Under the pieces are notes generated by a model. That model worked only from the letters and a program-made list of their open reading frames with translations, was not told the origin of the DNA and did not search any database. The position numbers and the translations under genes were made by a program. From contig DIEX01000019.1 of the NCBI GenBank assembly GCA_002418835.1, forward strand, positions 186,001 through 250,000: a DNA stretch of 64,000 nt. Direction: 5' to 3'. The DNA comes from Spirochaetia bacterium UBA5763. Its GTDB lineage: Bacteria; Spirochaetota; UBA4802; UBA5550. Positions 24,087 to 33,013 of the stretch are shown here, piece after piece. Within the stretch, counting starts at the first letter, position 1; the number at the start of each line of letters is the position of its first letter.

Positions 24087-26618
24087 TTATTTTTTGTTCA
24101 GCTCCGGATCAATCCCTTTCGCGATTTCACTCCTGACCTTCTCCATGAGGCTCTCTATGGATTTATAGTCAGAAGGATCAATCTTGTCATGAATCACAAC
24201 AGAACCTCTCTTTTTTGTAAAAATTTCGGGGAATTTTTTCTGCGGAGGCCAGATGTCATGAGTTCCGTTTATTGTGACAGGGATAATCTTTCTGTTAATG
24301 TTTTTTGCCAGGTATGCAGAGCCGAGTTTGAACTCCTGCATCTCACCGGAATCAGAGCGGATACCTTCAGGGAATATCATTATTGATTTATTCTGACGAA
24401 GAAGGTCAGCACTCTTTTTGAAAACTTCGTTTGTATTTTTATTATAATCGATCCAGATTACAGGCATTCCGTGGAAAACATATTTTACTCCGGAAACCTC
24501 TTTTTTACCGATAGCATAGGTGTTTTTTATATCACGGGTTCTCATCGCGCGGATAATCCAGGGGATATCAAAATATGAAGAGTGATTCGCAAGGATTATA
24601 TTGTTGTCTATGTCAAACTTCTCAGGATTTATTACCTCAACTTTCCATAAAATACGGCAGCAGAGTTTTATGATGCCTATCCAGAAATAAAGCACTGGAT
24701 TGAAGAACAGCAGCGGTTTTTCAGTAATTTCGCTCTCAAACAGTTTCTCTCTTATGCTGCTTCCCGAAGACTTTTCCAGAGATACAAGGTATGTAACCAT
24801 CTCATCCATAGTCTGCAGTGTTTTCAGCTTTTCGAGGTCAATAGATATATTCAATGCCTCTTCAAGCTGAACAGTGAGATCAACGAGACCGAGTGAGTCG
24901 ACCTTGAAATCAGCAAATGTCTGTTTTGCATATATGGTTTTCGCCTTCAGTTTCTTGCGGAGAGTATCAATTATCTCTGTCTCCGCAGGAGTTGTACCGG
25001 TAAGAACATCGCGCAGCACCGTACTGTCATTTTCATGCTCCATGTATACACCCTGTTTCAGCAGATCAATTACAGTTCTGTAGACAACCTTGCGTGCAGA
25101 GTTTACCGGGAGCTTATCAAATGAAATCGCAAAATCTGTTACAGTTTTATAAGAGGGGAGCCCCTTGTTAAGCCTGTTGAGTTCGTTTTTAATTTTTTCA
25201 AAACTTCTATCTGTTTTGTCCTTCGGGACGATGACTGCGTATACACGCTCATCACCATCTTTATCGAGACCGAATACTGCAATCTCTTCAATCTCATCAG
25301 ATATCTTATAGTAAGATTCAAGCTCCTCAGGATAAACATTTTTCCCTGATGAAAGTACTATAACATTTTTGACTCTTCCGGTAAGAAATATATTACCTTG
25401 CTTGTCTTTTTTACCAAGATCCCCGGTATTAAAAAATCCCTCACTATCAAAGACCTCTTTATTGGCCGCTTCATTACCGTAATATCCCGGAGTTACAGAG
25501 TCACCTTTAAGCCATACTTCGCCGATCCCTTCATCGTTAATGTTTTTAATTTTTGATTCGTTCCCTGAAATCACCGGGCCTACTGAACCGATAAAATTAT
25601 TATCCGGATCAGGTAGAGTTATCGGGCCCGTTGTCTCCGTGAGTCCGTATCCTTCAAGAACAGTGAATCCCATACTCTTGTAGTATTTCCTGTATTTATC
25701 TTTTAATGGAGCTCCTCCGCTTACGAAGAACCTTATATTTTTTCCGAACAGAACATGTACCGGGTTAAAAATTTTATCCGGCAGAAAGGAGAGACCTGTT
25801 TTTCTCATAACAGTGCCGTATTCCAGGAAGAATTTAAAAAGCCTGTATTTAAAGGCGGACTCACCTTTAACTTTTTTTATAATTCCATCCATAATCATCT
25901 CCCACAGGAGCGGCGCAGCGGGGAATACGGTAAAAGGATTTTCTGACAAACATTTCATAATATCCGGGCCCTTCAGTGAAGTGAGATACACAAAAGCAGC
26001 ACCATGAGAAAAAGGGCCGGCAAAGCAGGCAAGAAGCGCATAAACATGATAGAGCGGAAGGAGACAGAGAAAAAGATCTTTTGTGGACATCCGCGCTCTT
26101 TCACCAATATTCTCAGCAGTGCAGAATATATTTCTATGAGTCAGGGTCACAATTTTCGGAGTACCGGTGGTCCCGGAAGTATAAATATATGTTGCAGCAT
26201 CATTTTCACTGACTTTGGGAATTTTAAATTTTTTCTTTTTTTCAACTGACTTGTCAATGGAAACAGAATATGTTTTAACTCTTTTTATCACACCTTTATA
26301 TTCATCAGAGATAAAGAGAGCCTTTGCTTTTAAATTTTTTGTCATATCTGTAAGAGCTTGCGGCATGAGATTGACATCCAGAGGGAGGACAACTCCACCG
26401 AGCATATTTATTGCCATGTAAGTGAGAACCCACTCCGCATTGCTTTTCGCCAATAGCGCAATGACATCACCTTTTTTGTATCCCTCTCCCTGGAGGAATG
26501 CCGCGCGCTGCTCCGCAAGTTTAAATGCTTCAGCGTATGTTATTTTATTATCAAAGAGTATTTTGTCAGAGTATAGTTCACATTTTTCTTTGTAAAATTC
26601 GTAAAGATTGTTAATCAT
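24087..26618 (-). CDS. Acyl-activating enzyme / acyl carrier / acyltransferase fusion, copy 1
   Basis: 843 residues with the same order as the neighbouring copy. The AMP-dependent ligase has YIYTSGTTGTPK, YGLTETTG and GRVKNVIVLSSG. The carrier domain has its Ser in FKVDSLGLVD (about residue 573). The PlsC acyltransferase has NHSSYFD and FPEGIR. The N-terminus MINNLYEFYKEKCELYS aligns with MNSLYDFYKRTCEQYS of the paralogue, which together with GGAGAAG just ahead fixes the start at 26618; a longer frame starts at 26669. All key residues are intact in both copies, so this is a functional tandem duplication, not a decaying one. Confidence 0.9.
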   Translation of the reverse strand: MINNLYEFYKEKCELYSDKILFDNKITYAEAFKLAEQRAAFLQGEGYKKGDVIALLAKSNAEWVLTYMAINMLGGVVLPLDVNLMPQALTDMTKNLKAKALFISDEYKGVIKRVKTYSVSIDKSVEKKKKFKIPKVSENDAATYIYTSGTTGTPKIVTLTHRNIFCTAENIGERARMSTKDLFLCLLPLYHVYALLACFAGPFSHGAAFVYLTSLKGPDIMKCLSENPFTVFPAAPLLWEMIMDGIIKKVKGESAFKYRLFKFFLEYGTVMRKTGLSFLPDKIFNPVHVLFGKNIRFFVSGGAPLKDKYRKYYKSMGFTVLEGYGLTETTGPITLPDPDNNFIGSVGPVISGNESKIKNINDEGIGEVWLKGDSVTPGYYGNEAANKEVFDSEGFFNTGDLGKKDKQGNIFLTGRVKNVIVLSSGKNVYPEELESYYKISDEIEEIAVFGLDKDGDERVYAVIVPKDKTDRSFEKIKNELNRLNKGLPSYKTVTDFAISFDKLPVNSARKVVYRTVIDLLKQGVYMEHENDSTVLRDVLTGTTPAETEIIDTLRKKLKAKTIYAKQTFADFKVDSLGLVDLTVQLEEALNISIDLEKLKTLQTMDEMVTYLVSLEKSSGSSIREKLFESEITEKPLLFFNPVLYFWIGIIKLCCRILWKVEVINPEKFDIDNNIILANHSSYFDIPWIIRAMRTRDIKNTYAIGKKEVSGVKYVFHGMPVIWIDYNKNTNEVFKKSADLLRQNKSIMIFPEGIRSDSGEMQEFKLGSAYLAKNINRKIIPVTINGTHDIWPPQKKFPEIFTKKRGSVVIHDKIDPSDYKSIESLMEKVRSEIAKGIDPELNKK

Positions 26619-26884
26619 TTTTTCTTCTCCGGAAATTTTTTTCTTTCTAATCTGTTTCTGTGATACCATTCTTTGCTCCCCCTCTGGAACTCTGTCCGGA
26701 AAGGAAAATTCTGATTTATTTTTATTTGAATGATTACTAATAAGTTAACATTATAAAATAATTAGTTATTTTAATATGGATTTCAAGTCAAGGAATATAA
26801 TAGAGTTTTTTATAATATATAAAAATTTGGAGTAACAGGCAATATTATCTGAAATTTGTAAAAAAATTAAATTACATGGGTATT

Positions 26885-26914
26885 AAAAAAGCCCCATCTT
26901 TCAGGGGCTTTTTT
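26885..26914 (-). terminator. Rho-independent terminator of the murA-flgG unit
   Basis: On the plus strand AAAAAAGCCCC (26885-26895) pairs with GGGGCTTTTTT (26904-26914) over 8 bases. Read on the minus strand it is a GC stem followed by six or more T residues, directly after the stop of the gene ending at 26915. Confidence 0.9.
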
Positions 26915-27751
26915 CTATCTTGCAACCTCGTTAATGAGTTTGCCGAGTGTCTGGTCGTGCGAAGTGACGGTTTTCTGATTAGCCTCATAGCTCCTCTGTA
27001 CCTCGATCATATCAACCATTTCGCGTACAATATTTACGTTCGATTTTTCAATGAATCCCTGCACAACCTTGAATTCACCTGGAGGGAGCGGCGGTCCGGA
27101 GTATTCGGTCTCACGGTACATTGAGTCACCCTCTTTTTTGATCTCACGAATATTTTCGAAATCTACAATTTTAAGCCTGTCTATAACTAAAGGGTTTGAC
27201 CAGTTGTTGCTCGCCATACTCACAACGTCGCGCGGGTCGGCAGAAAGATCTCCGTTAACAACAACCTCTCCATGCTCATTTACTATGAAGTTATTATGGT
27301 GTACCCTGATTATTCCGTTTTCTCCCATTACAGGATTCCCGTTGTGAGTCATGAGAATACCATCCTGGTTGATGGTGAAGGAGCCGTCGCGGGAGTAGCG
27401 TTCTCCGCGCTCTGTCATTACTGTAAAAAATCCTCTACCCTCAATTGCAAGGTCAAAGGCGTTCTCTGTTCTCTGGAGTGAGCCCTGCTCAAAGTTGGTG
27501 AAAACTTCGTTAAGCTCAACGCCTGTACCCAACTTCCCGACGTAAGGCATTGTGTCATAAGAACCGGCAGGTGTTATCCCCAGTCCGCTTTCATTGATTC
27601 TTCTTATGATCATATCCGGGAAGGCTTTAAATACGGCGATATCCTTTTTATATGCTGTTTTATCCACATTGGCCAGATTGTTTGCAATAGCGTCCATCCT
27701 TGCGTCCTGCGCAAGCATCCCGCTCGCCCCTGTGTAAATTCCTCTCAGCAT
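26915..27751 (-). CDS. Flagellar hook-basal-body rod protein, FlgG/FlgF type
   Basis: 278 residues. The rod/hook N-terminus MLRGIYTGASGMLAQDARMD, with ANNLANVDKTAYKKD, and the C-terminal coiled part (SNVNIVREMVDMIEVQRSYE) match flagellar rod proteins. Between them is the central RGFFTV and YSRDGSFTINQDG. FlgG is usually about 260 residues and FlgF about 250, so either is possible; spirochaetes carry two such genes. It forms the distal or proximal rod in the periplasm. Its ATG overlaps the murA stop by one base, coupling the two. Confidence 0.87.
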   Translation of the reverse strand: MLRGIYTGASGMLAQDARMDAIANNLANVDKTAYKKDIAVFKAFPDMIIRRINESGLGITPAGSYDTMPYVGKLGTGVELNEVFTNFEQGSLQRTENAFDLAIEGRGFFTVMTERGERYSRDGSFTINQDGILMTHNGNPVMGENGIIRVHHNNFIVNEHGEVVVNGDLSADPRDVVSMASNNWSNPLVIDRLKIVDFENIREIKKEGDSMYRETEYSGPPLPPGEFKVVQGFIEKSNVNIVREMVDMIEVQRSYEANQKTVTSHDQTLGKLINEVAR

Positions 27752-29022
27752 CAGAAAGTTCCCCCTTTTACCCTTTTAATATCGGCACCAAGGGCGGATA
27801 ACTTTTCACTTAATTTTTCATAACCTCTGTCAGAGTGATAAATTCTTCTTATTTCGGTGGCACCTTTTGCAGCTAAAGCAGCTATCACCAGGGAGGCCCC
27901 GGCCCTGAGGTCAGACATCATAATAGGCGCGGACATCAGGTTCTTTGTGCCTTTTACAATGGCTGAATTTCCTTCAATAGTTATATCTGCTCCCATACGT
28001 CTCAGTTCGCCAACATGTGTGTATCTGTTTTCAAAAATTGTCTCAATTATTACACTTATGCCGGGTATTGTTGTGGCCACTGACATGAGCGGTGCCTGCA
28101 GGTCTGTGGGGAATCCGGGGTAGGGGAGAGTTTTTACCATGAAACCCTTGAGGCTTTTCCCGTTGGATATCCTTACCCTGTCCTTATTAACTTCGAGATT
28201 GAATCCTGAATAGATCAGAGTTTCAATGAGTGACTGAATATGTTCCGGTACGCAGTCTGTTATAGTCACATCCCCCCGTGTAATTGCACCCGCGAGGAGA
28301 AATGTTCCTGCTTCGATTCTGTCTGGCATAATTGCATAAGTCACAGGATTAAGCTTTTTAACACCTTCAATTACGATGCGCTCTGTACCGAGCCCGGTAA
28401 TTTTTGCGCCCATTTTATTCAGGAAACTTCCCAGATCAACAACATCCGGCTCCATGGCACAGTTTTCGAGTACTGTCTTTCCGTTTGTAAGGACAGCTCC
28501 CATCATAAGGTTCGCTGTGGCGCCTACAGAAACCTGACGCATCGTGAAAGTAGCAGGCTGCATCTTTTTCTTTGCTCTTGCCTTAATGTATCCATGCTCA
28601 AGCTTAATCTCCGCCCCCATTGATTCAAATCCCGAAAGATGGATATCAACCGGCCTTTCACCGATTGCGCATCCGCCGGGGAGAGATACATCAGCCTCGC
28701 CAAGCCTCGCAAGGAGCGGCCCCATCACATAGTAGGATGCACGCATAGTCTTAACAAGCTCATAGGGCATCTCGGAATTTTTGATAGAGTTTACTCTTAT
28801 TTTAAGTATATTTTTTACTGTGTCAAATTCGGTTTCAGCTCCCAGGTATTCTATGACCTTAATAACTGTCCTGATGTCCATGAGGTCAGGGACATTTTTC
28901 AGTACAGTCTCACCGTCAGCAAGTAGACTGGCAACGATGATGGGGAGAGCGGCATTCTTCGCTCCTGAAATTTTCACTTCACCTTTAAGTTTTTTTCCGC
29001 CTTTAATTACGTAGTAATCCAA
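27751..29022 (-). CDS. murA: UDP-N-acetylglucosamine 1-carboxyvinyltransferase
   Basis: 423 residues. MurA carries out the first committed step of peptidoglycan synthesis, adding enolpyruvate to UDP-GlcNAc. The catalytic Cys118 lies in LPGGCAIGERPVDIHLSG and so would be sensitive to fosfomycin. Also seen: ISGAKNAALPI near the N-terminus and TLPYPGFPTDLQ. The start is TTG (29020-29022), preceded by AGAGG at 8 bases; the next ATG lies deeper in the conserved core, so TTG is favoured. It is linked by a one-base overlap to the flagellar rod gene. Confidence 0.95.
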   Translation of the reverse strand: MDYYVIKGGKKLKGEVKISGAKNAALPIIVASLLADGETVLKNVPDLMDIRTVIKVIEYLGAETEFDTVKNILKIRVNSIKNSEMPYELVKTMRASYYVMGPLLARLGEADVSLPGGCAIGERPVDIHLSGFESMGAEIKLEHGYIKARAKKKMQPATFTMRQVSVGATANLMMGAVLTNGKTVLENCAMEPDVVDLGSFLNKMGAKITGLGTERIVIEGVKKLNPVTYAIMPDRIEAGTFLLAGAITRGDVTITDCVPEHIQSLIETLIYSGFNLEVNKDRVRISNGKSLKGFMVKTLPYPGFPTDLQAPLMSVATTIPGISVIIETIFENRYTHVGELRRMGADITIEGNSAIVKGTKNLMSAPIMMSDLRAGASLVIAALAAKGATEIRRIYHSDRGYEKLSEKLSALGADIKRVKGGTF

Positions 29023-29095
29023 TTTATTTTCCTCTGGGGTTATTATTTCTGATTTTTTTATTGCTGGTAATTAACGGAGTGTATTAATATATTTT

Positions 29096-29243
29096 TGTCA
29101 TTTCAAACCCGCTTAAGTTTTTCCGGTGAGACACCCACCGGAAGAGCCCCGGCTAATCTATCTATCGGGGATTTTTTCGAAATACTCCGCAGATTGTAAT
29201 TAAATCTGCTGTTTGAGATTTCTCATATTCGTTCGAAATGACA
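29096..29243. repeat. Structured intergenic repeat flanked by TGTCATTTC arms
   Basis: TGTCATTTC (29096-29104) and GAAATGACA (29235-29243) are complementary ends. Inside, TTCCGGTG (29121-29128) and CACCGGAA (29136-29143) form a hairpin. GAGATTTCTC and TTCGAAATGACA resemble a dispersed repeat known from many bacterial genomes. It lies between murA and tatA and is non-coding. Confidence 0.6.
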
Positions 29244-29284
29244 GAGATTAATCACTTCGTTATCAATGCGCGTGAATTAAAGCT

Positions 29285-29470
29285 TTATTTTCTTATATCG
29301 ATAGTGTCTTTTACTTCATCTTTCAGCTCATCAACATCTTTCTTCAGCTTGTAAACTTCTTTACCTAGATCCTTTGCTGCAGAAAGAGCCTTGTTGCTCC
29401 CGAATAGGACTACAATAATTGCGACTATTACAAGCAGTTCACCGCCGCCCGGCATCTGAAATGGAAACAT
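29285..29470 (-). CDS. tatA: Sec-independent translocase protein TatA-like
   Basis: 61 residues. A short N-terminal transmembrane helix (ELLVIVAIIVVLFG), the FG hinge and an amphipathic helix (KALSAAKDLGKEVYKLKKD) then a charged tail form the TatA/TatB/TatE layout. It would form the pore element for export of folded, cofactor-bearing proteins. It is too short for a typical TatB. No tatC lies in the window. The minus-strand neighbours are not obviously linked. Confidence 0.85.
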   Translation of the reverse strand: MFPFQMPGGGELLVIVAIIVVLFGSNKALSAAKDLGKEVYKLKKDVDELKDEVKDTIDIRK

Positions 29471-29549
29471 ACCTGATGCTCCTTTTTTTTAAAAGCAAGT
29501 TAACCGGTCCGGCGGCACTGTCAAGATTTAATTGGACAAAATCTTATGC

Positions 29550-30536
29550 TCAGAATATCATTTTTGCGAGAAGGGATGGAGATTTTCCTGAAGGTACCTT
29601 CAGCGGATAACAGTTTTCTGAAAATGGAGTCATGCCGGTTTTCAGTTCCGGGTTAAGCTTTTTGATAACATCTGATTTTGTGTTATAATGCTTTGATATC
29701 TCTTCCAGAGATTTCTGCTCTTTCAGGCATAGTTCATAAACAGGCTGCACTCTCTCCAGCTCTATATTCTTATCAATGCGGAATAAACGCTGGTTTTTGT
29801 ATATCAGCATAAGCGCAGCGTATCTCGGTATATATTCAGAGGTCTCTTTCGGAAGAGCCCCTGACTTTACGAGTTCCCATAAATTTTCTGTACCTGCACT
29901 TTCAATTGCCCTGCTTACAAGGCCCTCACCTCCATTATATGCGGCAAGTGCCAGTTCCCATGACCCGAACTTTTTGTGCAGGTGCCGCAGGTGCCTTATT
30001 GCCGCTTCAGTTGATTTTTCGACATTGCGGCGTTCATCAACAATTCCGTCAGTTCTAAGCCCTATATACGCGGAAGTCCTCTCCATGAACTGCCATAAGC
30101 CCACTGCATTGCTACGTGAAACAGCCGTGGGATCAAAACCGCTCTCAAGGAGAGGGAGCAGGGCGATCTCCGCAGGTATGTCAGGATTCTTTTTGATAAT
30201 ATTGCTTATAATCTCCATATACATTCCGGATCTTTCGATAGACCTGATTGTATATTCTCTCCCCGTTGTCAGGTATAAGTAAACAAATTCCCTTACTCCT
30301 TTTTTACGCATGATTGAGAAATCATTTACCGATTCAAAGAATTCTTTGTCCTCCATCCCCGGGAGATAAAGAGTATCCTCGTCCGGATTGAAGCTTACGA
30401 TTCTCTCATGGCGGTGTTTTGAATATTCCGCTTCATTAAAAAGCTGAAACATCCCCCATGAGAATACCCACTTGTTGTATCCGAAAAAAATTGCCGGAAT
30501 CAATAGCAGGATTGCTGTTAATTTTGTATATTTCAA
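29550..30536 (-). CDS. Membrane-bound lytic transglycosylase, MltD-like
   Basis: 328 residues. The N-terminal hydrophobic segment (about 6-28) anchors or exports it. The SLT domain has its catalytic Glu131 in LPLLESGFDP, followed by SNAVGLWQFM and LAAYNGGEG. A single LysM-like stretch (SLEEISKHYNTKSDVIKKLN) follows near residue 280-320, which would bind peptidoglycan. It cleaves glycan strands to 1,6-anhydro ends. The start is TTG at 30534-30536, the only one that keeps the membrane segment. Confidence 0.85.
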   Translation of the reverse strand: MKYTKLTAILLLIPAIFFGYNKWVFSWGMFQLFNEAEYSKHRHERIVSFNPDEDTLYLPGMEDKEFFESVNDFSIMRKKGVREFVYLYLTTGREYTIRSIERSGMYMEIISNIIKKNPDIPAEIALLPLLESGFDPTAVSRSNAVGLWQFMERTSAYIGLRTDGIVDERRNVEKSTEAAIRHLRHLHKKFGSWELALAAYNGGEGLVSRAIESAGTENLWELVKSGALPKETSEYIPRYAALMLIYKNQRLFRIDKNIELERVQPVYELCLKEQKSLEEISKHYNTKSDVIKKLNPELKTGMTPFSENCYPLKVPSGKSPSLLAKMIF

Positions 30537-30656
30537 TACACTTTCCCGTCCTTTTTTAAAGTCCGTGTCAGATATTTATATTGAGCCCTGATGACAAGGT
30601 TTTTTTATTAAAAAAGTCTGACTATAACGGGTTGGCGTTTATTTTTAATTTTATAT

Positions 30657-30917
30657 TTATTTTTTAATTTTGTCAGCTGTTATTATTCTGAAAGTATTTG
30701 AATTGATTGTTAACGTTATATTCTTCTCAGAATTAACGACATAATAGTTTTTTCCTTTTCTGAAAATAAACTTCTCATCTGTTTCTTTAAGGATTTTCAA
30801 TACAAACTTTTCAATCTGTTCTTTCGGGAAATTAATATTAAGTTTTTTGTTTATTCTTCCATAGACAAGGTCTGTGTAACAGATATTTTTTAAAATCTCT
30901 TCTTTATTTGTACTCAT
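30657..30917 (-). CDS. DUF3781-like small protein
   Basis: 86 residues, soluble and charged. YTDLVYGRINKKLNI and KFIFRKGKNYYVVNSEKN then ITLTINSNTFRIITADK resemble DUF3781 proteins, which are small, mostly from anaerobic bacteria, and of unknown function. The gene is AT-richer than its neighbours and stands alone, which might reflect transfer. The assignment is by pattern memory only. Confidence 0.55.
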   Translation of the reverse strand: MSTNKEEILKNICYTDLVYGRINKKLNINFPKEQIEKFVLKILKETDEKFIFRKGKNYYVVNSEKNITLTINSNTFRIITADKIKK

Positions 30918-31145
30918 AGCTTTTAATTCACACCCTTAATATTTAAATAATTTTATCTTAAAATCGGCAGGAGTCATCAGGACATCATTCCTTCACTGCT
31001 TCACAGGCACTCTGTGGCGGAATGTTCAAAGTATCTTTGATACTTTCCAGAGACGCCGTTATACCACTCCCAGGATTTACGCAATGAAACTTTGTTGAGC
31101 AGGAGGATCCGGACTTCAGTGGAATTATCTCCCTGATAGAAGATA

Positions 31146-31838
31146 TTATCCCTTTTCTTCGTTATAAATACCGGGATAGAGTTTTTTAACACAATCTGGG
31201 CAGAGACTGTGAGTAAAGTCTGCTTCCGAATGTTCCTGAATATATACTTCTACCTGTTTCCAGTACCCTTTATCATCACGAATGTTTTTGCAGTTCGCAC
31301 AAATCGGTATAAGTCCTCTCATGGTTCTGATCTGGGAAAGGTAGTCATTTAAAATTCTTTCATGAATGAATAGTATTATTGACTCAAAGATTGAAACAAT
31401 TAAAAAAAACAGAACGGTTTTGTCGTCGTAATAAATTGCCAGATACCCGGTTTTTGACGCAATAAACAGTATGATTACAGATACATACTGAATCAGAAAA
31501 AGTGCTGTGCCATATTTGATCCCCAGGAAGAAGAAAAAAACTACAGGTATGACGAATAACCAGAAAATGCCTGTACCACTGGCGCCGCCGCTTATGAATA
31601 GATAAACTGACATTATATAAAAGAAAGCCATAGAAGCTGCTACAGGAATGAAGATTGTAATTTTCCTTATAAACAGGTATGTAGTTATTATTAAAAAAAT
31701 GGAAACACCTATTTCAAAGACAGCAATTCCTGTGTCAGAAATGATTGTATTATAAATCCCATAGCCGGATAATAATATAATAAAAATTATATTCATTGAT
31801 ATAAAAACTTTTTGCCTTGTGTAATCTAAATTTTTCAT
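31146..31838 (-). CDS. Polytopic membrane protein with C-terminal CxxC...CxxC module
   Basis: 230 residues. Six hydrophobic segments (about 12-165) are followed by a soluble tail (about 165-225) holding LIPICANCKNIRDDKGYWK and ADFTHSLCPDCVKKLYP. Cys180, Cys183, Cys213 and Cys216 form a likely zinc- or redox-binding pair. This tail is a motif often found at the ends of PAS, response-regulator and kinase proteins (PICxxCKxIRDDxGYW...SHxxCPDC), where its role is unknown. Here it is on a membrane domain with no kinase. The 229 bases downstream carry no gene I can support. The start has only a weak ribosome site. Confidence 0.65.
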   Translation of the reverse strand: MKNLDYTRQKVFISMNIIFIILLSGYGIYNTIISDTGIAVFEIGVSIFLIITTYLFIRKITIFIPVAASMAFFYIMSVYLFISGGASGTGIFWLFVIPVVFFFFLGIKYGTALFLIQYVSVIILFIASKTGYLAIYYDDKTVLFFLIVSIFESIILFIHERILNDYLSQIRTMRGLIPICANCKNIRDDKGYWKQVEVYIQEHSEADFTHSLCPDCVKKLYPGIYNEEKG

Positions 31839-31995
31839 TTTTTTCTTTAACCGTTAAATGAATATATTAATGTTTATAGATTAATTATATATTATCAATT
31901 TCTAATAAACAATGTCCAATTTTTTTGACAAAGATATAAATGAAATATCAGTTGGAAAAATAGAGTAATATGAAATAATGTTATTTAAAACGGAA

Positions 31996-32027
31996 GCGGG
32001 ATTGAAAATCATCTACAGCAGTCCCGC
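31996..32027. promoter_or_regulatory. Hairpin ahead of the receiver-like gene
   Basis: GCGGGATT (31996-32003) pairs with AGTCCCGC (32020-32027), with one G-U pair, over 16 bases. It lies 100 bases before the gene starting at 32130 and could be a leader stem. Function not shown. Confidence 0.4.
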
Positions 32028-32129
32028 AGATTATTCTAATAATGACGATTCCGCTCCCCAAAAAATAAAAAAAAGAGTTGTATCCCCTAAAATAATCAGA
32101 TATGATAGAGAAAGTGAAAGGATCTTCTG

Positions 32130-33008
32130 ATGATAAATGATATTGAAATTATATATTTCACAGACAGTCACGAAAGCGATTCGCTTATTCAGAAACTGAC
32201 AAAAGGCGGATTAAATATAAGGATTGCTGATTACAAAAACTCCGCAGATGTGAAGTATAGTCCCGGCTGCATCCTCATTTTTGATGTAAAAGGGGAAGAG
32301 CCATTTGATCTGCTTAAAGATATATCCTCTATAAAATGGATGGAGGATAATATTAAACTTATTCTGGCTGATCCCGGTAGTATTTCCGGACACAGTCAGC
32401 ATGCTATTAATGTAAACAATTTTGATTTTATTGAAAGGCCGGTTGAATCAAGAAGTTTCGCGCTCCTCCTTGAAAAGACACTTCTTGTTGAAAAATACAG
32501 AAGAATGATGGATTTAGTTTCAAAGGAATCATCGTCGCGGATTGAAGTATTTGAACACCTTCTGGGGATGAAAAATTCTGATGAATCTGATGTTGCAGTC
32601 GAAAAGAGCATGTTTCTCAAGATACTGGATTTTGAGAAGAGACTTATGCAGGAGCAGCTGAACCTCAACGAATCAATAAGAAATATCGCGCTGTTCAGAA
32701 AAAATGAGTTCCTTGCCATGAAAGACAGGATAAGGGCAGAGGAGATGCTTGGAGATCTGAGACGCAAAGAGCTCATGGACGCGAACAATATCATTTTCGC
32801 CCAGGAGGGGCTTATCGAGTTCTCATCGAAGCAGCTCCATGAAGCAAAGAGAATTATTGATGCAAGGGAACATGTTGAGGAACTCAGCAGAGCTGAAGCT
32901 ATTAACCTTCATGAAGAGATAAAGAGATTGAAAAGATTAAATGCAGGACTTGAAGAGAAGGCCTTAAAGCTCACAAAAGAAAATGACGATTTAAAAAAGA
33001 AGCAGTAA
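32130..33008 (+). CDS. Receiver-like domain with long coiled coil
   Basis: 292 residues. Residues 1-125 have the alternating pattern of a response-regulator receiver: an acidic patch TDSHESD near 11-17, Asp52 in LIFDVKG at the phospho-acceptor position, and ERPVE near 102-106 where the usual Lys-Pro is Arg-Pro. Residues 175-292 are a long charged coiled coil ending KLTKENDDLKKKQ. There is no output enzyme or DNA-binding domain. It probably acts as a protein-protein scaffold. AAAGGA precedes the ATG, and the next gene starts after 5 bases. Confidence 0.55.
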   Translation: MINDIEIIYFTDSHESDSLIQKLTKGGLNIRIADYKNSADVKYSPGCILIFDVKGEEPFDLLKDISSIKWMEDNIKLILADPGSISGHSQHAINVNNFDFIERPVESRSFALLLEKTLLVEKYRRMMDLVSKESSSRIEVFEHLLGMKNSDESDVAVEKSMFLKILDFEKRLMQEQLNLNESIRNIALFRKNEFLAMKDRIRAEEMLGDLRRKELMDANNIIFAQEGLIEFSSKQLHEAKRIIDAREHVEELSRAEAINLHEEIKRLKRLNAGLEEKALKLTKENDDLKKKQ

Positions 33009-33013
33009 ACTTT

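Noticed and set aside
31001..31192. A 63-residue minus-strand frame ending in FEHSATECL
   Set aside because: It begins inside the membrane-protein gene in another frame and has no supporting family or ribosome site; part of the region is a spacer with an AAGTATC/GATACTT hairpin.
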